NCBI GenBank assembly: GCA_016720395.1
Contig: JADKKR010000001.1
Coordinates: forward strand, 186,001 to 250,000
Length of the DNA stretch: 64,000 bases
Direction of reading: 5' to 3'
From: Geobacteraceae bacterium
GTDB taxonomy: Bacteria > Desulfobacterota > Desulfuromonadia > Geobacterales > Pseudopelobacteraceae
The notes beneath the pieces are model-generated. The model was given only the letters and a program-made list of their open reading frames with translations. It was not told the DNA's origin and searched no databases. Shown piece by piece: positions 16,306 to 24,225 of the stretch (the stretch's first letter is position 1; each line of letters opens with the position of its first letter). The position numbers and the translations under genes were made by a program.

Positions 16306-18129
16306 GTGTCCCAGCGCATCAGCATCCTTCCGGAAATAATCACCAACAAGATTGCCGCGGGTGAAGTCGTTGAACGTCCGGCCTCGGTCATCAAGGAACT
16401 GATCGAAAATGCCCTCGACGCCGGGGCTTCGGCGATCGAGGTTGAGATTGCAACGGGCGGAAGACGGCTGATCCGCATAACCGACAACGGCCACGGCATG
16501 TCCCGTGAAGATGCCCTGCTTTCGCTGGAGCGTCATGCCACCAGCAAGATAAAAACCGACAGCGACCTGGAGAGCATCCTGACCCTCGGCTTCCGGGGTG
16601 AAGCGCTCCCCTCGATTGCCTCGGTTTCCCGTTTCCGGATCGCCACCCGTGAACCTGAGAGCCCCGAGGGTACCGAGGTGACTGTCGAGGGGGGCAGGGT
16701 GCGGGACGTCAAGGCCTGCGGCATGGCACCCGGCACATCCATCAGCGTCGAGCAGATCTTCTTCAACACACCGGCCCGCCTCAAGTTCATGAAAAGCGCC
16801 GAGACCGAGACCGGCCATGTCGGGGATGTCATGACCCGCATGGCTGTATCCCGGCCGGATGTGGCATTCTCCTGCATCAGCGACGGACGTGAGCTCCTGA
16901 GGGTCCAACGCAGTGACCTGCAGCGGCGGCTTACGCAGGTCATCGGCAGGGACACCTCAGCGCACCTCTACCCAGTCAGCAGCAACGACCCGCAGATCTC
17001 CGTCAGCGGATTTGTTTCCGGCCCCTCCCTGGTCCGTTCCGGTATGCAGGCCATGTTCACCTACATCAACGGTCGCTTCGTCCGCGACAAGGTTGTCCAG
17101 CACGCCATCCTGCAGGCCTATCGCGGCGTCATCGACCGGGGCCGCTATCCGGTCGTTGCACTCTTTATCCAGCTCCCCACGTGTGATGTGGATGTTAATG
17201 TCCACCCCACCAAACACGAAGTGCGCTTCCGCCATCAATCCATGGTGCATGATGCGATCCAGAAGGCTGTGGAAGACGTACTGCGCGGGTCCCCCTGGCT
17301 GGAGGGCTCGGCACGGATCCCGCTACCCGCGGCAGCGCCGACCGGCCAGGCTTACCGGGAGCGGATCGCGGCGGCAGCCCAGACATCCCTGACCATGCAG
17401 CCCCGACCTCCCTACCAGGCGCATAGCCAGGCTGCCAGCGTTCCGGACAGCGTAGAAGTAGCCCGACCGCAGCAGCCGACCCGGGACGGGACCACCGCCA
17501 TGTCGGTCAGTGATCCCCGGGAAGCTTTCCGGCCGGAACCGGCAGGCTACTTTTCTTCACTTTCCGTTATCGGGCAGTTTCACGGCGAATACATCCTCTG
17601 CCAATCAGGGGGGGAGCTGGTGATTATCGACCAGCATGCCGCCAGCGAACGGGTTGCCTATCAACGCCTGAAGATGCAGTGCCTCGGAGGCGCAGTTGAA
17701 TCGCAGCGACTGCTCTTCCCCGAGACGGTCGAACTCACCTTCAGCGAGGTCACTGCAGCCGGACGTTTCCATGACAATCTGGCCCGAATCGGCTTCGAGC
17801 TGGAGCCCTTTGGCGGCAACACCCTCATAATCACGGCAGTCCCCCGCCTGATCGAAGGTCATGACGCCATCCGCCTGGTTCGCGATATCCTGTCAGACCT
17901 TTCCGGTCTCGGTACCAGCGCCGCATTTCAGGACATGCTTGATGGCCTGCTCGCGCGCATAGCCTGTCATTCGGTCGTACGGGGTGTCCACCCGCTGGAT
18001 TCACGTCAGATCACCGAACTGTTGCGCAGCATGGACGAAACCGACTTTGCCGCCAGTTGCCCCCACGGCCGCCCGGTTTCTCACATTATCAGCCTGGCGG
18101 AGCTGGAAAAGATCTTCAAGCGGACATAG
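16306..18129 (+). CDS. mutL: DNA mismatch repair protein MutL
   Basis: This 607-residue protein has a GHKL ATPase domain: NKIAAGEVVERPASV, the ENALDAGA motif with the Mg-binding Asn, DNGHGM, and GFRGEALPSIAS. A variable proline/glutamine-rich linker (about 345-420) leads to the C-terminal dimerisation domain (QHAASERVAYQRLK, CHSVVRG). I chose the GTG at 16306 because GGAG lies seven bases before it and the protein then begins SQRISILPE as in other MutL proteins. The TTG at 16279 overlaps the preceding terminator. No mutS is in the window. Confidence 0.95.
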   Translation: MSQRISILPEIITNKIAAGEVVERPASVIKELIENALDAGASAIEVEIATGGRRLIRITDNGHGMSREDALLSLERHATSKIKTDSDLESILTLGFRGEALPSIASVSRFRIATREPESPEGTEVTVEGGRVRDVKACGMAPGTSISVEQIFFNTPARLKFMKSAETETGHVGDVMTRMAVSRPDVAFSCISDGRELLRVQRSDLQRRLTQVIGRDTSAHLYPVSSNDPQISVSGFVSGPSLVRSGMQAMFTYINGRFVRDKVVQHAILQAYRGVIDRGRYPVVALFIQLPTCDVDVNVHPTKHEVRFRHQSMVHDAIQKAVEDVLRGSPWLEGSARIPLPAAAPTGQAYRERIAAAAQTSLTMQPRPPYQAHSQAASVPDSVEVARPQQPTRDGTTAMSVSDPREAFRPEPAGYFSSLSVIGQFHGEYILCQSGGELVIIDQHAASERVAYQRLKMQCLGGAVESQRLLFPETVELTFSEVTAAGRFHDNLARIGFELEPFGGNTLIITAVPRLIEGHDAIRLVRDILSDLSGLGTSAAFQDMLDGLLARIACHSVVRGVHPLDSRQITELLRSMDETDFAASCPHGRPVSHIISLAELEKIFKRT

Positions 18130-18140
18130 AGGCAAAGCCC

Positions 18141-18315
18141 TATCACTGAGGACTTAGAGGACACTGAGAAAATCATGCAATCAAACGGGAAACAGAGTGA
18201 AAACTAACAGGTCAACACCTTTTACGGAGCCTTTTCCCACGTTTTTTCTGTTCGTACCTGTAAAATTGTGCCTGACTTCCTCCTGCTTTTCCTCTGTGTC
18301 CTCTGTGGTAAATCG
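18141..18315. repeat. Intergenic inverted-repeat element (CACAGAG family), copy 1
   Basis: Left arm 18141-18174 (CACTGAGGACTTAGAGGACA in its middle) and right arm 18286-18315, whose complement reads TACCACAGAGGACACAGAGG, form an imperfect inverted repeat around about 110 bp. Two other copies of the same family lie at 53601-53720 and 55345-55525. No coding potential is seen. Confidence 0.55.
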
Positions 18316-18342
18316 TTTTTGAATTCATCAAGGTGTCTCTGC

Positions 18343-19272
18343 ATGCCCCCTAAAATTCTTGTCATCTGCGGCCCGACCGCCTCGGGTAAGAGCGATCTGG
18401 CCCTGCAGCTGGCCAGCCGGCTGGACGGCGAGATCATCAACGCTGATTCCATGCAGGTTTACCGCGGCATGGATATCGGCACCGCCAAGCTATCACCTGT
18501 TCAGCTGACAGACATCCCCCATCACCTGATTGACGTGGCCGATCCGGACCAGCCTTTCTCGGCGGCCGATTTTGCCGAGGCTGCCGACAGGGCGATCCGT
18601 GACATCTGTTCCCGCGGCAAGCGGGTTATCGTAGCGGGAGGCACCGGGCTCTATATCCGTGCCCTGCTGAAAGGCCTGGTCGATTCGCCGGGCGGCACCG
18701 ACGAATTAAGGCTATCGTTACACGAGGAGGCAGGCCGGCTGGGTAACGAGGCCATGCTGGAACGCCTGCGCCAGGTGGACCCGGTACTGGCGGGGCGTAC
18801 CCACCCCAACAATCTGGTACGGATCATCCGCGCCCTGGAGGTTCAGCACCTGACCGGCATCCCGCTTTCCCGTTACCAGCAGGAACATGGCTTTTCCGGG
18901 CAGCGTTACCCGAGCCTGCAGATCGGGATCCGGGCCGGGCGGGCGCTCCTCTACAGCCGCATAGACCAGCGCGTGGACCGGATGCTGGAGCAGGGACTGC
19001 AGCAGGAGGTTCAACGGCTCCTGAACGCCGGATACAGCCCGGAGGCAAAGGCCATGCGGGCCATAGGCTATAAGGAGATATCCGCCTTTCTGGCCGGAGA
19101 GTACAGCCTGGAAGAGGCCGTCCGCCTGATAAAGCGCAACTCCCGTCACTACGCCAAGCGGCAGTTGACCTGGTTCAATGCCGACAGAGACATATTATGG
19201 CTTGAATATCCCGCAGAGTTTGATACTATTTTAAAGCATGCAATTGAATTTTTTGATCAGAGGGAGACATGA
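18343..19272 (+). CDS. miaA: tRNA dimethylallyltransferase
   Basis: This 309-residue enzyme adds dimethylallyl to A37 of tRNAs that read U-starting codons. Seen motifs are the P-loop GPTASGKSDLA, DSMQVYRGMDIGTAK, the PHHLID segment, VAGGTGLYIRALL, and the C-terminal AIGYKEI and RHYAKRQLTWF. The ATG at 18343 with AAGGTG upstream begins the fold; the longer frame from 18268 is read from the repeat element. Its stop codon lies one base before hfq, the widespread miaA-hfq order. Confidence 0.95.
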   Translation: MPPKILVICGPTASGKSDLALQLASRLDGEIINADSMQVYRGMDIGTAKLSPVQLTDIPHHLIDVADPDQPFSAADFAEAADRAIRDICSRGKRVIVAGGTGLYIRALLKGLVDSPGGTDELRLSLHEEAGRLGNEAMLERLRQVDPVLAGRTHPNNLVRIIRALEVQHLTGIPLSRYQQEHGFSGQRYPSLQIGIRAGRALLYSRIDQRVDRMLEQGLQQEVQRLLNAGYSPEAKAMRAIGYKEISAFLAGEYSLEEAVRLIKRNSRHYAKRQLTWFNADRDILWLEYPAEFDTILKHAIEFFDQRET

Positions 19273-19273
19273 C

Positions 19274-19498
19274 ATGGCAAAGGCACCATTCAATATCCAG
19301 GACCAATATCTCAACCAGTCCCGCAAGGAACGCATCAAGGTTGTCGTGCATATGATGTCAGGCGACAAGCTTGAAGGACATATCAAGTCCTTCGACAATT
19401 TCTCCGTCCTCCTGGACTCCAACGGCGATATCCTGATCTACAAGCACGCCATTTCCACCATTACCTCGGCCGACGGCACGTTCCGCCTGCATCAGTAG
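19274..19498 (+). CDS. hfq: RNA chaperone Hfq
   Basis: This 74-residue Sm-like protein forms a hexameric ring that pairs small RNAs with mRNAs. The Sm1 part (VVVHMMSGDKLEGHIKSFDNFSVLL) and the Sm2 signature YKHAIST are intact. It lacks the long C-terminal tail of enterobacterial Hfq. The ATG at 19274 is the second of two close ATGs after GAGGGAGA and gives the canonical MAKAPFNIQDQYLN start. Its presence suggests Hfq-dependent small RNA control in this organism. Confidence 0.96.
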   Translation: MAKAPFNIQDQYLNQSRKERIKVVVHMMSGDKLEGHIKSFDNFSVLLDSNGDILIYKHAISTITSADGTFRLHQ

Positions 19499-19510
19499 AC
19501 CGGACATCCT

Positions 19511-19542
19511 CCGTTCCCGTGGGCACCTGCTCCCGGGAACGG
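19511..19542 (+). terminator. Hairpin after hfq
   Basis: A 9-bp stem CCGTTCCCG/CGGGAACGG with a 14-base loop follows the hfq stop codon. There is no T tract, so it may only attenuate transcription into the downstream permease gene or protect the hfq mRNA end. Confidence 0.5.
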
Positions 19543-19560
19543 ATTCGAACACGAGACCCC

Positions 19561-20637
19561 ATGCACAAAAACACAAAGATCCTGCTGACCGTAGCCCTGC
19601 TTCTGGCTTCCCTGTCTGCTGTCGTGCTTTACAACTCCTCCACGGTTTTCCTGCAGCTGTTCATTGCATTCGCCCTGGCCTACATCCTCAATCCGGCCGT
19701 TGAATTCCTGGAAAAAAAGCGGGTTAACCGCATCATCAGCATCCTGATCGTCTTCAGCACGGCCCTGATCGCCTGCGCCGGGTTCACGATCTTTTTGGCC
19801 GTTTCCATCAGCGGCGAGCTGTCCAGCATGCAGCTCAACCTGCCCGGTTATGCCCAGCGTCTGTATGAAGTCACCCCTGACACGGTCAAGTCGTATCTGA
19901 AGATCGAGACACCCGAAAAAATAACCGGGCGCCTGAACGAGCTGCTCCAGCAGGCCCGCGGCATGTCGCCCGACCTGCTCAAACCGGTTCTGGCCTTTCT
20001 CCAGAAGGCCTTCTCCTCTACAATCAGTCTGATCCTGACCCTGCTCGGCTATTTCATCATTCCGGTTTACCTCTTCTACCTGCTGGCCGACTGGCCGCGA
20101 CTGAGGCGTTTCGTGGATTCATTCATCCCCGATCGCTTCCTTGGCAGCTACCGCGAAAAACTGGGCGAGGTCGACACGGTACTGTCAGGCTTCATCCGCG
20201 GTCAACTTTCGGTCTGTGCCATCCTGGCGGTGCTCTACAGCATCGGCCTCTATTTCATCGGCATCGACCTGGCCATCGCCATCGGCACCCTGGCCGGCAT
20301 CACCTTCATCATCCCCTACGTCGGCACGATCATCGGCATCGTGCTGTCGATGAGCATGGCCTTCCTCAAGTTCCACGACATCCTGCATCCCCTGCTCTGT
20401 CTGGGGTGGTTCAGCCTGGTTCAGGTGCTGGAGGGTATGGCCATTACCCCCAAGGTGGTCGGCGATAACGTCGGCCTGCACCCGCTGGTGGCCATCGTGG
20501 CCCTGCTGATCGGCGGACAGATCTTCGGCCTGATGGGCATGCTGCTGGCCGTCCCGGTCACGGCGGTCCTGCAGGTCTTCCTGCGTTCCCTGGCGGGCTG
20601 GTACCGCACCACCGAATTCTACCGCGGAACACCATGA
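19561..20637 (+). CDS. AI-2E family membrane transporter
   Basis: This 358-residue protein has about eight hydrophobic segments in the AI-2E/PerM/YhhT arrangement: two pairs at the ends and a central amphipathic region with YLKIETPEKITGRLNELLQQ. The family motifs FSLVQVLEGMAITPKVVG and GLHPLVAIVALLIGGQIFGLMGMLLAVP are clear. Some members are Na+/H+ antiporters or exporters of signalling molecules; the substrate here is unknown. The ATG at 19561 is chosen because the frame upstream to 19519 lies in the hairpin. The stop overlaps the next start by four bases (ATGA). Confidence 0.82.
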   Translation: MHKNTKILLTVALLLASLSAVVLYNSSTVFLQLFIAFALAYILNPAVEFLEKKRVNRIISILIVFSTALIACAGFTIFLAVSISGELSSMQLNLPGYAQRLYEVTPDTVKSYLKIETPEKITGRLNELLQQARGMSPDLLKPVLAFLQKAFSSTISLILTLLGYFIIPVYLFYLLADWPRLRRFVDSFIPDRFLGSYREKLGEVDTVLSGFIRGQLSVCAILAVLYSIGLYFIGIDLAIAIGTLAGITFIIPYVGTIIGIVLSMSMAFLKFHDILHPLLCLGWFSLVQVLEGMAITPKVVGDNVGLHPLVAIVALLIGGQIFGLMGMLLAVPVTAVLQVFLRSLAGWYRTTEFYRGTP

Positions 20638-21932
20638 AGGGACTGTTGATCGAAGGGGTCACTCCCGGCTCGATCGCCGCTGAATTTGAACTGCAGGCCG
20701 GCGACCGGCTGCTGGCTGTTAACGGCCACCGGATGCACGACCTGATCGACTACAGCTACTACACCTCATCCGAGCAGGAACTGCTGCTGGAGGTCGCCCG
20801 CCAGGACGGCGAGATCTGGGAACTTGAGGTGGAGCGGGAGCAGGGTGAACCGCTCGGGCTGACCTTCGCACCACCGGCACCGGCCGGCTGCCGCAACAAC
20901 TGCATCTTCTGCTTCGTCCACCAGCTCCCCAAAGGCCTGCGCAAACCGCTCTACGTCAAGGACGAGGACTACCGCCTCTCCTTCCTCGACGGCAACTACG
21001 TCACCCTGGCCAACCTCAAACCGGCCGAACTCAAGCGGATCATCGAGCAGCGACTCTCGCCGCTGTACATCTCGGTCCACGCTACCAATCCCGATCTTCG
21101 TGAAACGATGCTGGGTAAACAGGGCATCCCGTCGATCCTGAAGCAGCTGCAGGTCCTGGCTGCGGCCCGCATCACCCTGCACACCCAGGTGGTGCTCTGT
21201 CCGGGCATCAACGACGGCCCGGAACTGGAGCGGACCGTAACCGACCTGGCTGCCCTGTACCCGGCGGTACAGTCTTTGGCGATCGTGCCGCTCGGCCTGA
21301 CAAAACACCGCCAACGCCTGCCGCAGCTGCAGCCGGTGGACAGCGACTATGCCCGCGCCTTCATCGAGGAGTGGGGGCCAAAGGCAAAGACCGTCAACAG
21401 GCGCCTGAAGGAGCCGTTCCTGTTCCTGGCTGACGAATTCTACCTCAAGGCCGGCCTCCCCTTCCCGGCGCTCAGGGAGTACGGCGACCTGCCCCAGATC
21501 GAGAACGGCGTCGGCCTGGTGCCACTCTTCCTGCTCGATGCCTCAAAGACAGTGAGGTCGGCCCGCCACCTCGGCGACCTACGGGTGACGGTAGCGACCG
21601 GAGTCTCGTCCTTCCCGTTTGTCGCAGAGTTTCTGGCACAACTTGGTGACAAGACCGGTCTGACGCTTATCCCGGTAGCGGTGGAGAACCGCCTCTTCGG
21701 TGAGAGCGTCACCGTCAGCGGTCTGGTTTCCGGTGGGGACATCATCGCCGCCCTGGAAGGGAAGGATATCGGCCGGGCGCTGCTGCTGCCGGACGTGATG
21801 CTGAAAGAAGGGGAAGGGGTCTTTCTGGATGACATCTCGCCGGAGGAGTTGGGGCGAAAACTGCACTGCAGCACGGCAACCTTCGATTCCACCCCTCAGG
21901 GGCTGTACCGGGTACTGAAACGGTTGAATTAA
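20634..21932 (+). CDS. PDZ domain plus radical-SAM-like Fe-S protein (DUF512)
   Basis: This 432-residue protein joins an N-terminal PDZ-like domain (about 1-65, GVTPGSIAAEFELQAGDRLLAVNG) to a DUF512 core. The core carries the cluster motif CRNNCIFC (CX3CX2C) near residue 83, then KDEDYRLSFLDGNYVTLAN and LYISVHATNPDLRETML. DUF512 proteins are widespread in anaerobes and have been linked to radical SAM chemistry, but the substrate is unknown. It overlaps the AI-2E gene by four bases, which implies coupled translation. Confidence 0.82.
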   Translation: MKGLLIEGVTPGSIAAEFELQAGDRLLAVNGHRMHDLIDYSYYTSSEQELLLEVARQDGEIWELEVEREQGEPLGLTFAPPAPAGCRNNCIFCFVHQLPKGLRKPLYVKDEDYRLSFLDGNYVTLANLKPAELKRIIEQRLSPLYISVHATNPDLRETMLGKQGIPSILKQLQVLAAARITLHTQVVLCPGINDGPELERTVTDLAALYPAVQSLAIVPLGLTKHRQRLPQLQPVDSDYARAFIEEWGPKAKTVNRRLKEPFLFLADEFYLKAGLPFPALREYGDLPQIENGVGLVPLFLLDASKTVRSARHLGDLRVTVATGVSSFPFVAEFLAQLGDKTGLTLIPVAVENRLFGESVTVSGLVSGGDIIAALEGKDIGRALLLPDVMLKEGEGVFLDDISPEELGRKLHCSTATFDSTPQGLYRVLKRLN

Positions 21933-22036
21933 CTATGCATGATTCAAGTAGGTTACTTCTCACTTGACGGCCTACATACCAAAATGGGCTGATTGTCGGA
22001 TATGTTCAATGCCGAGTAAACGAACTTGGAGGGCAA

Positions 22037-22591
22037 ATGAATATCATAAAAATTGCGGTTATAGCTGCATTCCTTGGAGTATCTTCTACGTCCTGGGCCG
22101 GATATGGTTCCAATATTGGGATGGGATATATCTCCAAAACAGAAAATACAAAGGTCTATTTGCGATCGACCGGAGATGAAGTAGATGAAACGGTGAAAAA
22201 GGGATTCCCGTTTATTGCTTTTGAAAGTAGCGCGGTCATTTCTGGTGTCATGGCCGCTGAGAGCGTTTCAGACGGTCGTCTTCATGTAAGGTATTGGAAA
22301 AATGGTAAGGATGCAGTTGGAGGAGAGAATACAGCGTGGATTGATCCAACTGATGTTGAAAAATTTTCCTTCGATTGTTGCGGAGATATAAGGTGTTCAG
22401 GGATCAAAGCGGTAATATTCAAGACTCGTACCTACTCTGATTGCTTCAATAGAGCACTCTCGGAGGTAGTATCAAAAAATCAAAAGGCCGGCGATAATTC
22501 AAATGCAGAAATCGAAAAGCTGAAATTACAACTCGAAATCGAAAAGTTAAAACTCGAACGTGAAAAACTGAAACAAAGCGAGACAAAATAG
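22037..22591 (+). CDS. Secreted protein with C-terminal coiled coil, unknown
   Basis: This 184-residue protein begins with a clear signal peptide (cleavage near STSWA-GY, residue 21). A beta-rich domain of about 120 residues follows, with two Cys pairs (CCGDIRC). The last 35 residues form a charged heptad-like helix with repeated EIEKLKL units. The gene is AT-richer than its neighbours and has a strong GGAGG site, which suggests acquisition by transfer. The domain resembles no family I can name; an SH3-like fold is a guess. Confidence 0.72.
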   Translation: MNIIKIAVIAAFLGVSSTSWAGYGSNIGMGYISKTENTKVYLRSTGDEVDETVKKGFPFIAFESSAVISGVMAAESVSDGRLHVRYWKNGKDAVGGENTAWIDPTDVEKFSFDCCGDIRCSGIKAVIFKTRTYSDCFNRALSEVVSKNQKAGDNSNAEIEKLKLQLEIEKLKLEREKLKQSETK

Positions 22592-22593
22592 TT

Positions 22594-22624
22594 CCACCAT
22601 CGGCTAACCCGCCGAAGGTGGTTT
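22594..22624 (+). terminator. Hairpin after the secreted protein gene
   Basis: Arms CCACC-AT-CGGC and GCCG-AA-GGTGG pair around a 5-base loop three bases after the stop codon. Only a short T run follows. Confidence 0.6.
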
Positions 22625-22689
22625 AGTCTCAGCCCCGTTGTTGGCTAAAGACATTAATAACCACATATCCATCATTTTGCACCCACTCC

Positions 22690-22718
22690 TTGACAGTACA
22701 TACATTTGTACATATAAT
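22690..22718 (+). promoter_or_regulatory. Consensus sigma-70 promoter with operator in the spacer (brnTA)
   Basis: A perfect -35 TTGACA (22690-22695) and a perfect -10 TATAAT (22713-22718) are 17 bases apart. The spacer contains an inverted repeat GTACA-N6-TGTAC (22696-22711), well placed as an operator for an autorepressing antitoxin. The brnT ATG begins seven bases after the -10, where transcription would start, so the transcript appears leaderless. Confidence 0.85.
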
Positions 22719-22724
22719 CAGACC

Positions 22725-22999
22725 ATGGAAATCACTTGGGACGCTAGAAAAGCTTTGTCTAATCCGAAGACTCATGACGGAGTGACCTTTGATGAGGCTC
22801 GACAGGTTCTATCGATCCTTGTGCTCTGATTCGCGAAGACAGCGACTCGGAAATCGAACAGAGGTTCGTTACCTTGGGCATGGGAGGAAAAGGGCGGATC
22901 CTGGTAGTGGTCTACACATACGGTGAAGAAACAATCCGGATCATTTCGGCATGGAGAGCCAATGAACCGCAGCGGAGGCGTTATGAAAGCCAGTTCTGA
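22725..22999 (+). pseudogene. brnT: BrnT-type toxin, frameshifted
   Basis: The first 29 codons encode a BrnT start (MEITWDARKALSNPKTHDG, then VTFDEARQVLS). The frame is then lost at about 22809-22816 and ends at a nearby TGA. Reading on in the next frame restores the rest of the family: DPCALIREDSDSE, RFVTLGMGGKGRILVVVYTY and TIRIISAWRAN. Adding one base gives exactly 92 codons, so a single deletion explains it. BrnT is a ribonuclease toxin with a RelE-like fold. Either the toxin is inactivated in this strain or the base is a sequencing error. Confidence 0.8.
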
Positions 23000-23321
23000 T
23001 ACAATGCATGACAGATACAAAGATTATGATTTTGCCGACGCCAGGACGGTTGCCGAAACACCGCACCTTGCAAAGCTTCAGGCAGAGGCCGGCGGTAAAT
23101 CCCGGATCACCATGCGGGTCGACAATGACGTGCTGGCGGCCTTCAAGGCGCGGGCGGAGTTGGTCGGAGGCAACTATCAGACACTCATGAACGAGGCCTT
23201 GAAGCAGTTCAGCCAGGGATTGAAACTATCGGACGTGGTGCGCGAGGCAATTCATGAATCCCTGGAACCCTATCTTGCAACGCGCGCCCGTGCCGGCTCC
23301 AAAAAACCGAAGACCGCTTAG
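22983..23321 (+). CDS. brnA: BrnA-type antitoxin
   Basis: This 112-residue protein starts inside the end of brnT, with GGAGG at 22975 as ribosome site. The core SRITMRVDNDVLAAFKARAE followed by NYQTLMNEALKQF is the ribbon-helix-helix-like BrnA domain, which binds BrnT and represses the shared promoter. About 25 extra residues with a basic tail (ARAGSKKPKTA) follow. The antitoxin is intact while the toxin is frameshifted. The GTACA-N6-TGTAC site upstream of brnT is the probable binding site. Confidence 0.85.
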   Translation: MKASSDTMHDRYKDYDFADARTVAETPHLAKLQAEAGGKSRITMRVDNDVLAAFKARAELVGGNYQTLMNEALKQFSQGLKLSDVVREAIHESLEPYLATRARAGSKKPKTA

Positions 23322-23357
23322 CGACACGATCTTCATATCTCGACCGGTTACAACAAC

Positions 23358-23392
23358 AAAGCCGATGCCCCTCATGGAGCATCGGCTTTTTC
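23358..23392 (+). terminator. Rho-independent terminator after brnA
   Basis: An 11-bp stem (AAAGCCGATGC at 23358-23368 with 23379-23389) is followed by a T run. It lies between brnA and the convergent cytochrome gene and may serve both. Confidence 0.88.
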
Positions 23393-23416
23393 ATTTCAGC
23401 TATCCAACGTGTCACA

Positions 23417-24208
23417 TCACTCGTAGGTCTTCCTCAACAAGTGCACCAACAGGCCTGCCACCAGCGCCAGGGCCACGGCTATCGCCCCGGCCAGCTTGCG
23501 CCTCCCCTTCTGCTCGTCCAGTGTCGTCAGCGAATTCTCGATCTTCTTCAGATCCGCCTTGATACCGGCCGACTCATCTGTGACCTTCTTCACATCCACG
23601 TTGTGGAACAGGCTGTGGAAGCGGTTGCGGGTGGCGAATAGTTCCTTCTCCATCTTCTCCACGTCAGTGCCGGTCTGCTTGTAACCCGAGATGCGGCCGT
23701 CGATGGCGACGATGTTCCCTTCGGTCTCCTGCATGGCCGCCTTGATCAACTTGGCCCGTTCATAGCTGTGGCAGCGGCTGCAGGACTTCTCGTTGATCAG
23801 CTCCAGTGAGGCCTTGACGATCTGGTGGCTGCCGTGGCAGATCACGCAGTTCGGGCCGCCGGCGGCCAGTGCCCGTCCATGGCCGCTGGCCAGGTAGTCC
23901 TTGAGCACACCCACGTGGCAGCGTCCGCAGAACGACGGTACCTCATTGTATTTCGGAGCTCCCAGAAAACCGCGCTCCTTTTTCATGGCATTGGGTGCAT
24001 CCTTGGGATCGCCGCCGTGGCAGGCATTGCAGGCGATACCGTTCTCCTCGTGGATGCTCCCCTTCCAGAGCTTGACCGGTTCGCCGTATTTACCCTCCAT
24101 GGCGCTGTGGCAGGTGATGCAGACGGTATCCTCGGCCTGCACAGCCCCGCAGCCCATGGCGATCACGAACACCACAATCAGCCCCGTAAACAACCTGCGC
24201 ATCATCAT
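23417..24208 (-). CDS. Five-heme membrane-anchored cytochrome c of a bc complex
   Basis: This 263-residue protein has a signal peptide (ending near AVQA) and five CxxCH heme motifs: CITCH, CNACH, CGRCH, CVICH and CSRCH. A helical region of about 70 residues without cysteines and a C-terminal membrane anchor (LAGAIAVALALVAGLLVHLL) follow. It is the third gene of a Rieske-cytochrome b-cytochrome c operon and should take electrons from the Rieske protein. I chose the ATG at 24208, which has GGAG eight bases before it. An ATG at 24229 overlapping the cytochrome b stop (ATGA) is also possible and adds seven residues. Confidence 0.88.
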   Translation of the reverse strand: MMMRRLFTGLIVVFVIAMGCGAVQAEDTVCITCHSAMEGKYGEPVKLWKGSIHEENGIACNACHGGDPKDAPNAMKKERGFLGAPKYNEVPSFCGRCHVGVLKDYLASGHGRALAAGGPNCVICHGSHQIVKASLELINEKSCSRCHSYERAKLIKAAMQETEGNIVAIDGRISGYKQTGTDVEKMEKELFATRNRFHSLFHNVDVKKVTDESAGIKADLKKIENSLTTLDEQKGRRKLAGAIAVALALVAGLLVHLLRKTYE

Positions 24209-24225
24209 GACAGTATCTCCGTATC

